Positions 8,204-20,399 of a DNA stretch of 39,292 nucleotides are shown piece by piece. Position 1 is the stretch's first letter. Each line of letters opens with the position of its first letter. Under the pieces are notes generated by a model. The model searched no databases and was not told where the DNA came from. It worked only from the letters and a program-made list of their open reading frames with translations. Source of the DNA: Bacillota bacterium (GTDB taxonomy: Bacteria; Bacillota; Sulfobacillia; UBA3575; DUQP01). The translations under genes were made by a program, and so were the position numbers. The DNA is taken from positions 1-39,292 of the forward strand of contig DUQP01000024.1 of NCBI GenBank assembly GCA_012837735.1, in the 5' to 3' direction.

Positions 8204-9394
8204 ATGGCAAAACTAAGTGTACGCGATGTAGAAGTTGCTGGCAAAAGAGTCCTGGTGAGAGAAGATTTCAATGTCCCGCTGGATGAGCATGGGAAAGTAG
8301 TCGACATTACGAGATTGGAAGCCGCTCTACCTACTATCAAGTATCTTTATGAGGAAGGCGCCCGCATAATTCTGGTGTCTCATTTGGGCAGACCGAAGGG
8401 AAAGGTGGTACAACGGCTGCGGATGGATCCGGTGGCGCGCGAACTGAGCAGATTGCTTGGCCGGCCAGTGGAGAAACTGGATAGTTGCGTAGGGCCGGAT
8501 GTTGAGCAGGCAGTGCGGGAGCTGAATCCGGGCGATATCATTTTGTTAGAAAACGTGCGCTTTGATCCGCGTGAAGAGAAAAATGATTCCGAGTTTGCCC
8601 TCAGCTTAGCCCGCTTGGCGGATTTATTCGTGAATGATGCTTTTGGTGCGGCACACCGGGAGCACGCCTCGACAGCAGGTGTCGCGCGTTATTTGCCGGC
8701 GGTGGCTGGCGATCTCCTGGTGCAAGAATTGAAGATGCTTGACCTGGCAGTAAATGATCCGGAGCGACCGTTTGCTGCCATCATCGGTGGTGCCAAAGTC
8801 TCCGACAAAATCGGAGTCATCACTAATTTATTGCAGCGGGTTGACTATTTGCTAGTCGGAGGGGGCTTGGCAAATACATTCCTGTTGGCACAGGGTCATG
8901 AGATCGGATCTTCTCTGCATGAGAGAGATTTGGTTGCAATTGCCCGGCAGATGATGAAGGAGGCTGAAACAACAGCTCGTGCTGAGTTGTTGTTGCCAGT
9001 GGATGTGGTGGTAGCGGAGGAAGTGAAGGCCGGGGCAAATGCCCAAGTGGTGGCAGTGGAGGATATCCCTCCGGGTTGGATGGTGGTTGATATTGGTCCG
9101 CGCACCCAAGAAGCATTTGCGGACGTGATTGCGCGTTGCCGCACGGTAGTTTGGAACGGTCCTATGGGGGTATTCGAAATACCATCATTCGCGGTCGGTA
9201 CTAGGGCAATAGCGGAGTCGATGGCTGCCACGGATGCCGTTACGATCGTGGGAGGAGGCGAATCGGCGGCAGCAGTTCATCAGGCGGGTTTAGCCGATCG
9301 CATGCGGCACGTTTCTACTGGTGGCGGGGCTTCTTTGGAATACTTGGAAGGCAAACTTCTACCAGGCATTGCCTGCCTACGGGAAAAGGAGTAG
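8204..9394 (+). CDS. pgk: phosphoglycerate kinase
   Basis: Transfers phosphate from 1,3-bisphosphoglycerate to ADP, the first ATP-yielding step of lower glycolysis; cytosolic monomer. At 396 residues it has the normal length. The N-domain substrate motifs REDFNVPLD and SHLGRPKG are present, as are the hinge-region IIGGAKVSDKIGV and the nucleotide-binding VGGGESAAAV. ATG 8204 follows ggagggg. It lies 40 bases after gap and is followed 18 bases on by tpiA. It is a stand-alone enzyme, not the Pgk-TpiA fusion seen in some thermophiles. Confidence 0.98.
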   Translation: MAKLSVRDVEVAGKRVLVREDFNVPLDEHGKVVDITRLEAALPTIKYLYEEGARIILVSHLGRPKGKVVQRLRMDPVARELSRLLGRPVEKLDSCVGPDVEQAVRELNPGDIILLENVRFDPREEKNDSEFALSLARLADLFVNDAFGAAHREHASTAGVARYLPAVAGDLLVQELKMLDLAVNDPERPFAAIIGGAKVSDKIGVITNLLQRVDYLLVGGGLANTFLLAQGHEIGSSLHERDLVAIARQMMKEAETTARAELLLPVDVVVAEEVKAGANAQVVAVEDIPPGWMVVDIGPRTQEAFADVIARCRTVVWNGPMGVFEIPSFAVGTRAIAESMAATDAVTIVGGGESAAAVHQAGLADRMRHVSTGGGASLEYLEGKLLPGIACLREKE

Positions 9395-9412
9395 CTTGAA
9401 GGAGTGGTCCTG

Positions 9413-10168
9413 ATGAACAGAATCGTGGCTGGCAACTGGAAAATGCACCTTGGCCCACAGGCTGGTTATGATTTGGCGGTTGCCCTGGCAAATCGTATCC
9501 CCGACCTGCAGGGAATTGAGGTGGTGGTAGCTCCTCCATTCATTTCTCTGGCGGCAGTTAGACAGGGGCTGCAAGGATCTCATATCAAATTGGCTGCCCA
9601 AAACGTTTTTTGGGAGAAACAAGGAGCCTTTACCGGGGAAGTGTCCGCTGCCATGTTGAGGGAGGCTGGCTGTCAGTACGTTATCATCGGGCATTCTGAA
9701 CGCCGGCAGTTGTTCGGTGAAACGGATGTGGGCGTTAACCGTAAGGTGTGCGCGGCTCTGAATAATGGACTTGTTCCAATCGTGTGCGTAGGTGAAACGC
9801 TGGCCGAACGGGATGGCGGCGAAACGGCAGCTGTACTGGAACGGCAAGTGACGAGAGCCTTGTTGGCCTTAACCACAGATGACATCAAACGCCTGGTATT
9901 TGCCTATGAACCTGTGTGGGCGATCGGTACCGGGCGTGCCGCCAATGTGCAGATGGCAGTCGAAGTAGCGGTAGCGATTCGCGATTTGGTGAAAGGCCTG
10001 TTTCCAGACAGCGATAGTATTCCGGTTTTGTATGGCGGCAGTGTTAATCCGGAGAATGCTGCCCAGTTTGCCAGTCGCCCCGAGATTAGCGGGGCTCTGG
10101 TTGGTGGAGCGAGTTTGCAAGCGGATGCCTTTACCGAAATTGTACGGGCTTTTTATAAGGAGCGTTGA
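9413..10168 (+). CDS. tpiA: triosephosphate isomerase
   Basis: Interconverts dihydroxyacetone phosphate and glyceraldehyde 3-phosphate. The 251-residue TIM barrel shows the N-terminal AGNWKMH with catalytic Asn and Lys, GHSERR with the catalytic His, and YEPVWAIGTG with the catalytic Glu and the mobile loop. The phosphate-binding segments YGGSV and GALVGGAS are also present. ATG 9413 is chosen over GTG 9404 because aaggag (9399-9404) is correctly spaced for the former. It lies third in the glycolytic operon; its stop is three bases before the gpmI start codon, so translation is probably coupled. Confidence 0.98.
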   Translation: MNRIVAGNWKMHLGPQAGYDLAVALANRIPDLQGIEVVVAPPFISLAAVRQGLQGSHIKLAAQNVFWEKQGAFTGEVSAAMLREAGCQYVIIGHSERRQLFGETDVGVNRKVCAALNNGLVPIVCVGETLAERDGGETAAVLERQVTRALLALTTDDIKRLVFAYEPVWAIGTGRAANVQMAVEVAVAIRDLVKGLFPDSDSIPVLYGGSVNPENAAQFASRPEISGALVGGASLQADAFTEIVRAFYKER

Positions 10169-10171
10169 TTA

Positions 10172-12992
<2,821 letters not shown>

Positions 12993-12993
12993 A

Positions 12994-13022
12994 TTGTCGC
13001 GGTGCGGATATTGTGTTAAAAT
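12994..13022 (+). promoter_or_regulatory. sigma-A-type promoter candidate for secG and downstream genes
   Basis: TTGTCG (12994-12999), a 17-base spacer, then TAAAAT (13017-13022), 51 bases before the secG start. It begins just after the eno stop codon. Confidence 0.5.
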
Positions 13023-13073
13023 ACATTCGTTGTGGAAGGTATGGTGATGCCTGTAAAGCATGGCAGGAGGTGA

Positions 13074-13310
13074 ATGATTTTGCTCTCTACCATACTGACG
13101 ATTCTGCATGTCCTCTTCGCTCTGGGGATAATTACCACGGTACTCTTGCAATCCGGTCGCAGTGCTGGATTGTCAGGGGCTATCTCCGGAGGCGCGGAGC
13201 AGCTGTTCGGTAAACGAAAGGGAATGGACGAGCTTTTATCGAGAATCAGCACGGGTTTTGCCATTGCTTTCATGCTTACAGCAATTATTCTGACAGTAGT
13301 TAACGGTTAA
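13074..13310 (+). CDS. secG: preprotein translocase subunit SecG
   Basis: Small accessory subunit of the SecYEG channel that exports unfolded proteins. The 78-residue protein has the normal size and layout: a first membrane helix (residues 5-25), a Gly/Ser/Ala-rich cytoplasmic loop with QSGRSAGLSGAISGGAEQLFG, and a second membrane helix (residues 57-76). ATG 13074 follows an excellent ggaggtg. The position after eno and before the esterase-rnr-smpB-ssrA set is the classic Bacillota context. Confidence 0.95.
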   Translation: MILLSTILTILHVLFALGIITTVLLQSGRSAGLSGAISGGAEQLFGKRKGMDELLSRISTGFAIAFMLTAIILTVVNG

Positions 13311-13346
13311 CAGCGGTAAGGGGACAACTAAGGAGGGACACTGGAA

Positions 13347-15359
13347 TTGGAGAAGCTCTTTTTCCTTGCGCCTGTGGCCGGTGTGGTAGCCCTGTTCTTC
13401 GCTTACCTGATGGCCAATCGGGTCATGAGAGAGGCTCCCGGCTCGAACCGGATGAAGGAACTGTCCCAGGCTATTCAAGAAGGCGCTATGGCCTTCTTGT
13501 CCAGGGAGTACCGTACTCTGGCTATTTTTGTTGCAATAGTAGCGGTCATAATTGTACTGGCGGGTTTTGTCACTGATGATCAGGGGATGCGGCCGGAGAC
13601 GGCAATCGCCTTTGTATACGGCGCTTTTTCTTCTGGTTTGGCTGGTTATCTGGGTATGCTGGTTGCCACTCGGGCCAATGTGCGGACAGCCAACGCTGCC
13701 CGCCGGGGAATAAATCCGGCGCTCACGGTCGCCTTCGCGGGCGGTGCCGTGATGGGTCTTTCAGTGGTTGGACTTGGCCTGTTGGGCGTTTCCGTCACCT
13801 ACTTCATATTTGGGACAGGGAGCTCTTTGGCGGAATTAGAAAACAACCTGAAGATTGTGCAAGGTTTCGCCCTTGGTGCCAGTTCGATTGCGTTATTCGC
13901 ACGCGTTGGCGGTGGGATTTTCACGAAGGCGGCCGATGTGGGGGCTGACCTGGTTGGTAAAGTGGAAGCGGGTATTCCTGAGGACGATCCGCGCAACCCA
14001 GCTGTGATTGCCGATAACGTGGGTGACAATGTGGGTGACGTGGCTGGTATGGGCGCTGACTTGTTTGAGTCTTATGTCGGCTCCATAGTGGCGGCCATGG
14101 CAATTGGCGTTGTGGTATTTGGCCTGAAGGGTGTCCTTTTGCCGCTGGTGATTGCGGCGATCGGAATCTTTGCCTCCGTTATCGCCACATTCTTTGTACG
14201 CACAGGGGAGGGTTCCAATCCGCAAGTGGCATTACGGATCGGGACTTTTGTGAGTGCAGGTTTGGTTTTAGTAATTTCTTTCTTCCTGGTACAGGCCTAT
14301 TGGCAAGGATTTGGCGTTTTCTGGGCAATTGTGGCCGGCTTGGCCACCGGAGTGGTGATTGGCCTTCTGACCGAATATTATACTTCCGGTGACCAGAAGC
14401 CCGTGCAGGAAATCGCGGAGGCTTCCCAAACCGGTACGGCTACGAACATTATTGCCGGCTTAGCAGTCGGGATGAAGAGCACCGCTTGGCCGATTATCAC
14501 GATTGCAGCAGCGATCTTGCTTTCATATCAGCTGGCAGGCTTGTATGGGATTGCCTTGGCGGCGGTCGGTATGCTGTCAACCACTGGGATGACGGTGGCA
14601 GTGGATGCATACGGTCCGATCGCAGACAATGCTGGCGGGATTGCCGAGATGGCGGATTTGGATAAAAAGGTGCGCAATGTTACCGATACGCTGGACGCGG
14701 TGGGCAATACCACGGCCGCGATCGGGAAGGGCTTTGCCATCGGTTCGGCTGCGTTGACCGCCTTAGCGCTGTTCTCGGCTTACGCGACAGCCACTGGCTT
14801 GACTTCTATCGATATTCTGGTACCAGAGGTTATTGTAGGTTTGTTTATCGGTGGTATGCTTCCGTACCTGTTTGCATCATTGACTATGTCGGCAGTGGGC
14901 CGTGCGGCCTTCCAGATGATTAATGAGGTGCGGCGGCAGTTCCGGGAGATTGCCGGGATCATGGAAGGTAAGGCCAAACCGGAATACGCCACCTGCGTTG
15001 ATATCAGTACAGCTGCTGCCCTGCGGGAAATGATTGTACCGGGGTTGTTGGCTGTGTTGGCGCCAGTGGTGATTGGATTGGCGCTCGGACGGGAGGCCTT
15101 GGGTGGTCTTTTGGCCGGCACACTTATTACCGGTGTCCTGACCGCCATTCAGATGGCGAATTCCGGCGGGGCTTGGGACAACGCCAAGAAATACATTGAA
15201 GAAGGCCACCTGGGCGGCAAGGGGACCGCGACGCATGCTGCCGCGGTGGTTGGCGATACGGTCGGGGACCCCTTCAAGGATACGTCCGGACCCTCTTTAA
15301 ATATTCTGATCAAGTTGATGAGCATTGTTGCATTGGTTTTTGCGCCGCTTTTCCATTAA
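13347..15359 (+). CDS. hppA: membrane-bound cation-pumping pyrophosphatase, K+-dependent type
   Basis: Hydrolyses pyrophosphate and uses the energy to pump protons or sodium across the membrane. The 670-residue, roughly 16-helix protein has the pyrophosphate-binding [23 protein letters not shown], the acidic [16 protein letters not shown], and the C-terminal [31 protein letters not shown] (residues 453-462) has Ala at the position that marks the potassium-dependent subfamily; potassium-independent enzymes have Lys there. E241 in the FESY motif is the ion-gate glutamate. This arrangement occurs in sodium pumps and in some proton pumps, so the ion is undecided. TTG 13347 is the start, preceded by aaggaggg. 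Confidence 0.95.
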   Translation: MEKLFFLAPVAGVVALFFAYLMANRVMREAPGSNRMKELSQAIQEGAMAFLSREYRTLAIFVAIVAVIIVLAGFVTDDQGMRPETAIAFVYGAFSSGLAGYLGMLVATRANVRTANAARRGINPALTVAFAGGAVMGLSVVGLGLLGVSVTYFIFGTGSSLAELENNLKIVQGFALGASSIALFARVGGGIFTKAADVGADLVGKVEAGIPEDDPRNPAVIADNVGDNVGDVAGMGADLFESYVGSIVAAMAIGVVVFGLKGVLLPLVIAAIGIFASVIATFFVRTGEGSNPQVALRIGTFVSAGLVLVISFFLVQAYWQGFGVFWAIVAGLATGVVIGLLTEYYTSGDQKPVQEIAEASQTGTATNIIAGLAVGMKSTAWPIITIAAAILLSYQLAGLYGIALAAVGMLSTTGMTVAVDAYGPIADNAGGIAEMADLDKKVRNVTDTLDAVGNTTAAIGKGFAIGSAALTALALFSAYATATGLTSIDILVPEVIVGLFIGGMLPYLFASLTMSAVGRAAFQMINEVRRQFREIAGIMEGKAKPEYATCVDISTAAALREMIVPGLLAVLAPVVIGLALGREALGGLLAGTLITGVLTAIQMANSGGAWDNAKKYIEEGHLGGKGTATHAAAVVGDTVGDPFKDTSGPSLNILIKLMSIVALVFAPLFH

Positions 15360-15437
15360 GCCGAGTTGGTTCAATTTGCATCAGATAAATGGCAGGGCGC
15401 TGGGTTTCCGGCGCCTTTTGCGCTAGGAGGGGTAACG

Positions 15438-16268
15438 ATGAGTTTAGATCCGGCACCTTTTAGCTTCCGGGCCGGCAAAACGGGTTGCCTTTTGATTCAT
15501 GGCTTTACGGGCACCCCGGGGGAAATGCGGCCCCTGGGGGAGTGGCTGGTCCAAAGGGGTTATTCAGTGGAGGGAGTGCGGTTGGCCGGCCACGGCACGT
15601 CTCCGGCCCATCTGAATGAAAAAACCTGGCAAGACTGGGTGTTTTCGGCCCGGTTGGGTTATGAGCAATTGGCCCAGGCTTGTGATACGGTACATCTGAT
15701 CGGTAGTTCCATGGGTGGGCTGGTGGCGTTGCACCTGGCGGCCGAGGAGGATCGCCTGCAGGGAACGGTGAAGGTACCGAAGTATGGGTGCTTTGCGCAT
15801 GGTGCCGCCCAAATCCAGACGGAGAAGGGTGGCGGGGAGTCAGTTTCTCCGGCCCCACGGCAGGGCAAAGTGGTGTTGTTGGCCACGCCCATGCAAGTGG
15901 CCGCCGGTCCGCAGGTAGAGCGGATGGTTGCGGAAAGCAAAAGCGAATTTTTGGATAAACCATACCGACCGACCCGCTATCCATTTGAAGTGCCCGGTTA
16001 CGACTGTTTCCCCCGCTTGGCGGCGCTGCAGCTTTTTGAATTGATACGCGTGGTGCAGCAAGAGTTGCCACAAGTAAAGCGACCCACGTTAGTAATTCAA
16101 GGCAAGCAGGATCACACCATTGACATTAACAGCGCTGAGCAGATCATGGCGGAATTGGGGACAGAGGAAAAGGAGCTGTTATGGATGGAGGAATCGGGCC
16201 ACTTGCTGGCGGTGGATGTGGAGCGGGAAAAGGTGTTTTGGGCTATCGATCGGTTTTTGCAAAAGTAA
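15438..16268 (+). CDS. alpha/beta-hydrolase carboxylesterase (Est30/YvaK-like)
   Basis: Serine esterase for short acyl esters or monoacylglycerols, cytosolic. The 276-residue protein has the oxyanion segment LIHGFTGTPGEM, the nucleophile elbow GSSMGG, an acid in QGKQDHTIDI and a catalytic His in ESGHLLAVD. A segment of about 28 residues between LQGTVK and KVVLLATPM (near residues 112-140), rich in Gly, Ser, Pro and charged residues, is absent from the Est30 sequences I recall and looks like a surface insertion. ATG 15438 has aggagggg upstream; the open frame before it has no site. In Bacillus the homolog yvaK also lies between secG and rnr. Confidence 0.87.
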   Translation: MSLDPAPFSFRAGKTGCLLIHGFTGTPGEMRPLGEWLVQRGYSVEGVRLAGHGTSPAHLNEKTWQDWVFSARLGYEQLAQACDTVHLIGSSMGGLVALHLAAEEDRLQGTVKVPKYGCFAHGAAQIQTEKGGGESVSPAPRQGKVVLLATPMQVAAGPQVERMVAESKSEFLDKPYRPTRYPFEVPGYDCFPRLAALQLFELIRVVQQELPQVKRPTLVIQGKQDHTIDINSAEQIMAELGTEEKELLWMEESGHLLAVDVEREKVFWAIDRFLQK

Positions 16269-16285
16269 ATTGGGGAGGTAGGGCA

Positions 16286-16837
16286 ATGGACAGGGATGCG
16301 GCGTGGAAACTGGTGCGGCAGCATGTCAAGAACAAGAACCTGCGCAAGCATATGCTGGCGACCGAGGCTGTCATGAGACGGTTGGCCAGGCACTTCAACG
16401 CAGATGAAGAACAGTGGGGCCTGGTCGGTTTGTTGCACGACATTGATTATGACCAGACAGCCAATGACCCGGATCAGCACAGCATTCTGGCGGCCGAGAT
16501 CCTGGCAGCAGAAGGGTTGGAGCCGGAGGTGGTATATGCGGTCAAGGTCCATAACCACCAGCACGGGCTACCGCGCCTCTCCTTACTGGACAAGGCATTG
16601 TATTGCACAGATCCCATTACCGGTTTGATTGTGGCGGCAGCGTTAATCAGCAAGGAGAAACGGCTTTCTGCCATTGATTCCCAGTTCGTATTGAACCGGT
16701 TTGGGGAAAAATCATTTGCGCGGGGAGCAAACAGGGAAACTATTCTGGCCTGCTGTGAGATCGGCTTGGAACTGGAACAGTTTGTAGATTTGGCCTTAGA
16801 GGCCATGCAAGGGATTGCGGAGGACCTGGGCCTGTAA
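16286..16837 (+). CDS. HD-domain hydrolase
   Basis: A 183-residue protein of the HD metal-dependent phosphohydrolase superfamily. The first metal His is probably in LRKHMLATE, followed by the hallmark GLLHDIDYD, then DQHSILAAEIL and VHNHQ. A short ALYCTDPITGLIVA segment is typical of the small HDIG group annotated as predicted hydrolases. ATG 16286 has ggggagg upstream and is 17 bases after the esterase stop; the longer open frame overlaps the esterase and is rejected. Its place before rnr suggests nucleotide or RNA metabolism, but the substrate cannot be told. Confidence 0.82.
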   Translation: MDRDAAWKLVRQHVKNKNLRKHMLATEAVMRRLARHFNADEEQWGLVGLLHDIDYDQTANDPDQHSILAAEILAAEGLEPEVVYAVKVHNHQHGLPRLSLLDKALYCTDPITGLIVAAALISKEKRLSAIDSQFVLNRFGEKSFARGANRETILACCEIGLELEQFVDLALEAMQGIAEDLGL

Positions 16838-16863
16838 ATTGCCCCAGAAAGGGGATTTTCATT

Positions 16864-18975
16864 TTGACGAGCGCTGAGAAAGACCGGCAAGCGGTGCTGC
16901 AATATGTTCAGGAAAAAGCCAGGAAACCCGTCACGGCTGCCGAGCTGGCGGATGCCTGTGGCATTTCGGCCAGCCAGATGAGCAAATTCTTGGATATGTT
17001 GCAGGCCATGGAGCGACAGGGTCTGCTCGTAAAAACGCGTGCCGGGCGCTATGGTATTCCGGCGCGCATGAACCTGGCGGTGGGGACGGTGCAAGGGAAC
17101 CCACGCGGGTTTGCCTTTTTGATCCCGGATGACGAGGAGCAGGAGGATTTGTTCCTGAGCCCTGTGCACACAGGCGGTGCCATGCATGGTGACCGCGTGG
17201 TGGCGCGCATCCACAGCTGCCCGCGGGCGGGAGAAAAGGGCGAAGCTGAAGTAATCCGTATTTTGGAACGGGCCAACCGACGCCTGGTCGGCACATTTGA
17301 GTGTGAACAGGGTGCCAACTATGTGGTGCCGGATGAATCACGCATTTGGCATGACATTCTGATTCCGAAAAGCAAAAGTGCCGGGGCGAAACACAAGGAA
17401 AAGGTTGTCGCGGAATTGACCCGGTGGCCACAAATGCGGCGGGGCCCAGAGGGTAAAGTCGTCGAGCGGATCGGCTGCTTTGGTGAACCCGGCGTCGATG
17501 TGGCCGTTGTGATCAAAAAATATGGTTTGGCAGAAAAATTCCCCAGCCGTGTGCTGGCCGATGCGGCCGGTGTGCCTGATACGGCCGTTGCCGATAAAGG
17601 CCGGAAGGATCTACGGGAACTGTTGACAGTGACCATTGACGGTGCCGATGCCCGGGACTTTGACGATGCGATCTCAGTTGCCAGGCTACCAGAGGGTTGG
17701 CGCCTGTGGGTGCACATCGCGGATGTGAGCCATTATGTTCCAGAAGGTTCGGCGATTGATCAAGAGGCCGCCCGGCGCGGGACGAGCGTTTATCTAGTAG
17801 ACCGGGTTTTGCCGATGTTGCCGGAACGTTTATCAAATGGTATCTGCAGTCTGCAGCCCGGGGAAGATAGATTGGCTTTTTCTGTGCGGATGGACTTTAC
17901 GGTAGCTGGTGAAAGACGGGAATATGAGTTTTGCCGTTCTGTAATCCGTTCCGATGCGCGCCTTACTTACCAACAGGTTACTCATCTGCTGGAGGGCAAG
18001 CAGACTGAATTAGAAAAGCAAGCAATCCTGCCCATGCTCCGGGAGGCCGCCGGGTTGGCCGAGGCCTTACATTCTCACCGCCTGCAAAGCGGGGCAGTGG
18101 AGTTTGATTTTTCCGAGGAAAAGGTGGAGTTGGATCAGGACGGCCGACCGGTGCGGATTTACCCGGCTGTCCGCACAATAGCGGATCAAATCATTGAGGA
18201 AATGATGATAATTTGCAACCAGACGGTGGCAGAACACATTTTCTGGGCTAAAGTACCCTCATTATATCGGGTGCATGAGGAACCATCCGGATCGGACTGG
18301 GAGGACTTGCGTTCTTTCCTAGCGCATTTTGGTTACCGCTTATCCGGGGTGCGGCGCATCCACCCGCGCCACATCCAGGCTGTATTGAACTGGGCACGCG
18401 GACGGCGGGAGGAAGAATTGGTCAACACGGTTGTTTTGCGCACGATGCAAAAAGCCCGTTATGCGCCAGAATGCATTGGGCATTTTGGTTTGGCAACCCG
18501 CTTTTACACTCATTTTACGGCGCCGATCAGGCGGTACCCGGATTTGATCGTCCATCGCATCCTGAGTGAATTGGTCAAGCAGGGTACAATGTCGAAACAG
18601 CGGATCAGTTTCTGGGAGTCCCGTTTGCCTGCAATTGCGCTTACCTGCTCTGAGGCTGAGCTGACAGCCAGTATGGCCGAGCGTGAGAGCGTGGAAATTA
18701 AGAAGGTGCAGTATATGAAAGAACGCTTGGGTGAAGTCTTCACAGGGCTCATTGCGATGGTGGTGCCGTTTGGGTTTTTCGTGCGGCTGGAAAACACCGT
18801 GGAGGGGCTAGTACACGTCAGCTCCCTCCACGATGACTACTATCATTTTCAAGAAGCACGCCTGGCCCTGGTCGGTGAGCGCACTGGCCGCCAGTTTCAA
18901 AACGGCGAAGCAGTAAGGGTGCAGGTCACTCGTGCCAGTTTGGAAGACCGGCAAATCGACTTCATCCTGGTCTAA
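16864..18975 (+). CDS. rnr: ribonuclease R
   Basis: Processive 3'-to-5' exoribonuclease of the RNB family that degrades structured RNA and, with SmpB and tmRNA, faulty messages. In the 703-residue protein, residues 1-60 form a winged-helix region and residues about 70-230 the cold-shock domains. The RNB catalytic core starts at DARDFDDAISV (near 260-270). The S1 domain is at about 620-700 (GEVFTGLIAMVVPFGFFVRL). No long Lys-rich tail follows, unlike the enterobacterial enzyme. The start is TTG 16864 after gaaagggg. The gene lies near smpB and ssrA as in Bacillus, but a reversed amidohydrolase gene stands between; their stop codons overlap. Confidence 0.96.
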   Translation: MTSAEKDRQAVLQYVQEKARKPVTAAELADACGISASQMSKFLDMLQAMERQGLLVKTRAGRYGIPARMNLAVGTVQGNPRGFAFLIPDDEEQEDLFLSPVHTGGAMHGDRVVARIHSCPRAGEKGEAEVIRILERANRRLVGTFECEQGANYVVPDESRIWHDILIPKSKSAGAKHKEKVVAELTRWPQMRRGPEGKVVERIGCFGEPGVDVAVVIKKYGLAEKFPSRVLADAAGVPDTAVADKGRKDLRELLTVTIDGADARDFDDAISVARLPEGWRLWVHIADVSHYVPEGSAIDQEAARRGTSVYLVDRVLPMLPERLSNGICSLQPGEDRLAFSVRMDFTVAGERREYEFCRSVIRSDARLTYQQVTHLLEGKQTELEKQAILPMLREAAGLAEALHSHRLQSGAVEFDFSEEKVELDQDGRPVRIYPAVRTIADQIIEEMMIICNQTVAEHIFWAKVPSLYRVHEEPSGSDWEDLRSFLAHFGYRLSGVRRIHPRHIQAVLNWARGRREEELVNTVVLRTMQKARYAPECIGHFGLATRFYTHFTAPIRRYPDLIVHRILSELVKQGTMSKQRISFWESRLPAIALTCSEAELTASMAERESVEIKKVQYMKERLGEVFTGLIAMVVPFGFFVRLENTVEGLVHVSSLHDDYYHFQEARLALVGERTGRQFQNGEAVRVQVTRASLEDRQIDFILV

Positions 18976-20249
18976 ATCTGGAAGAAATCCACTGTATTTT
19001 GATAAAGGATGCGCTTGGCAATTGCTAAGGCATCCTCCTCATTACACATGCCGCGGGCGATCTGATCTGTTAGCACATCTGCCAGCACTTCTCGCATCAG
19101 GCAAGCCGCCCCATAAGCCTCTTCCACACGGTAAGCGTCGCCACCCCACATGATTTTGTTCAATGGCACTAAATCCAAGCATTCAGCGAGCGCCTGGCGC
19201 GCTGCGGTTGTGGACAAAAGCGGCATCCACACGAAATCAATGTAGACGTGCGGGAACATCTTTGTGAGCGAAAGAGCTTGCCGTACGTACGGGAAGGAAA
19301 AATGCAACAACACAAAACGGGCCTGCGGAAAATCAATGAACAGCGAATTCAAGTGTTCCGGGTTGCTGTTGGGCAAGATATTGGCGTTGCGAGCTAAGAT
19401 GCCTGTATGAATTTGGATCGGCAGGCCTTCTTCGCTGGCGACCGTGATGATATAACGCGCCATAAAATCTTGCAACCGGCGGTTTTCTGTCTCCGACAAG
19501 CCCGCTGGTTGTTTGGCATACAAAGCAGCTGCCTCATCGTCCGGGACGGGCCGGAAGTCCAGGGTGCGTTCATATGCGGTGCCGATTTTCACCGCTGGTG
19601 CTCCCGCTTCTTTGTAGCGCTTGATGACAGTGCGGATCATTGCCAGATAGTCTGCGAATGTGTCCAATGGACAATCGAAGGCCGCCGCCACGTCTTCTAC
19701 TTTGGTATGTTCGACTCGGCCCTTCGGATAAGCAGACTGAAAGCCCCGTCCGAAGATGAGCGGGTTTGTCCGCAGCACAGGGCGGAACAGACTTGGGTCA
19801 AATGTGAACTGATCGACACTCCAGAATGTGTCCAGCAAGGACACCTGCACATTTCCCTGTTCCCGCAACACATGGTGATACCAGTCATCCCGCTCGTAAG
19901 CGGCTGTCACCCGTTCGGATAGGCTGCGCCAGTTCTCTGCTGTCAGGCGGTCTTCTTTGAGCCCATATAGACCCTGCAGAGCCCGGATGATGTTGCGGTA
20001 ATAGGATGTCTGCAGGACGTAAGGTTGATATTTTTCGAATACTGGCCACATCGCTTCCGGGTCATGATCCAAATCTTGCGCTTGCGGCGGCATTCCGGCA
20101 GACACCAGGTCCAACCTGGCGTAGGAGTTCATAAACACCTTGAACAGGTTGACGGGGTCCTGTTTAACCTCTGCCATGCTCATGATATGTTCATGACTAT
20201 CGGCGATCGGTATGTTCCAAATGGCGTCTAATAGGTCACTTTTGGGCAT
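18972..20249 (-). CDS. amidohydrolase-family protein (Amidohydro_2 type)
   Basis: A 425-residue TIM-barrel metal-dependent hydrolase. The N-terminal metal motif is ADSHEHI (H19 and H21). Later candidate ligands are IQIHTG, LLHFSFPY and the aspartate in MWGGDAYRVEEAYG. The overall pattern resembles the amidohydrolase-2 group that includes uronate isomerase-like and glutamine synthetase-linked hydrolases. I cannot name the substrate. ATG 20249 is preferred over GTG 20255, because aaggagg (rc of 20257-20263) is seven bases from the ATG and only one from the GTG. It is transcribed against all its neighbours, its stop overlaps that of rnr, and it breaks a conserved gene block. It therefore looks like a later insertion. 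Confidence 0.82.
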   Translation of the reverse strand: MPKSDLLDAIWNIPIADSHEHIMSMAEVKQDPVNLFKVFMNSYARLDLVSAGMPPQAQDLDHDPEAMWPVFEKYQPYVLQTSYYRNIIRALQGLYGLKEDRLTAENWRSLSERVTAAYERDDWYHHVLREQGNVQVSLLDTFWSVDQFTFDPSLFRPVLRTNPLIFGRGFQSAYPKGRVEHTKVEDVAAAFDCPLDTFADYLAMIRTVIKRYKEAGAPAVKIGTAYERTLDFRPVPDDEAAALYAKQPAGLSETENRRLQDFMARYIITVASEEGLPIQIHTGILARNANILPNSNPEHLNSLFIDFPQARFVLLHFSFPYVRQALSLTKMFPHVYIDFVWMPLLSTTAARQALAECLDLVPLNKIMWGGDAYRVEEAYGAACLMREVLADVLTDQIARGMCNEEDALAIAKRILYQNTVDFFQI

Positions 20250-20399
20250 TTGCACTCCTCCTTAAATCATCGCTTTGGGGGAAGGTTCGAGATTGCCTGA
20301 GAAAGATCCTACTATTGACAAAAAAGATCTCAGAACATGGCCCAATAGTGTACAATGGAGTCAAAAGACGCGTTGTGCCATTAAGGGTGGTGATAGCGA

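Noticed and set aside
20315-20356. TTGACA and TACAAT as a promoter pair for smpB
   Set aside because: The hexamers are 30 bases apart, too far for a sigma-A promoter; each may belong to another element.
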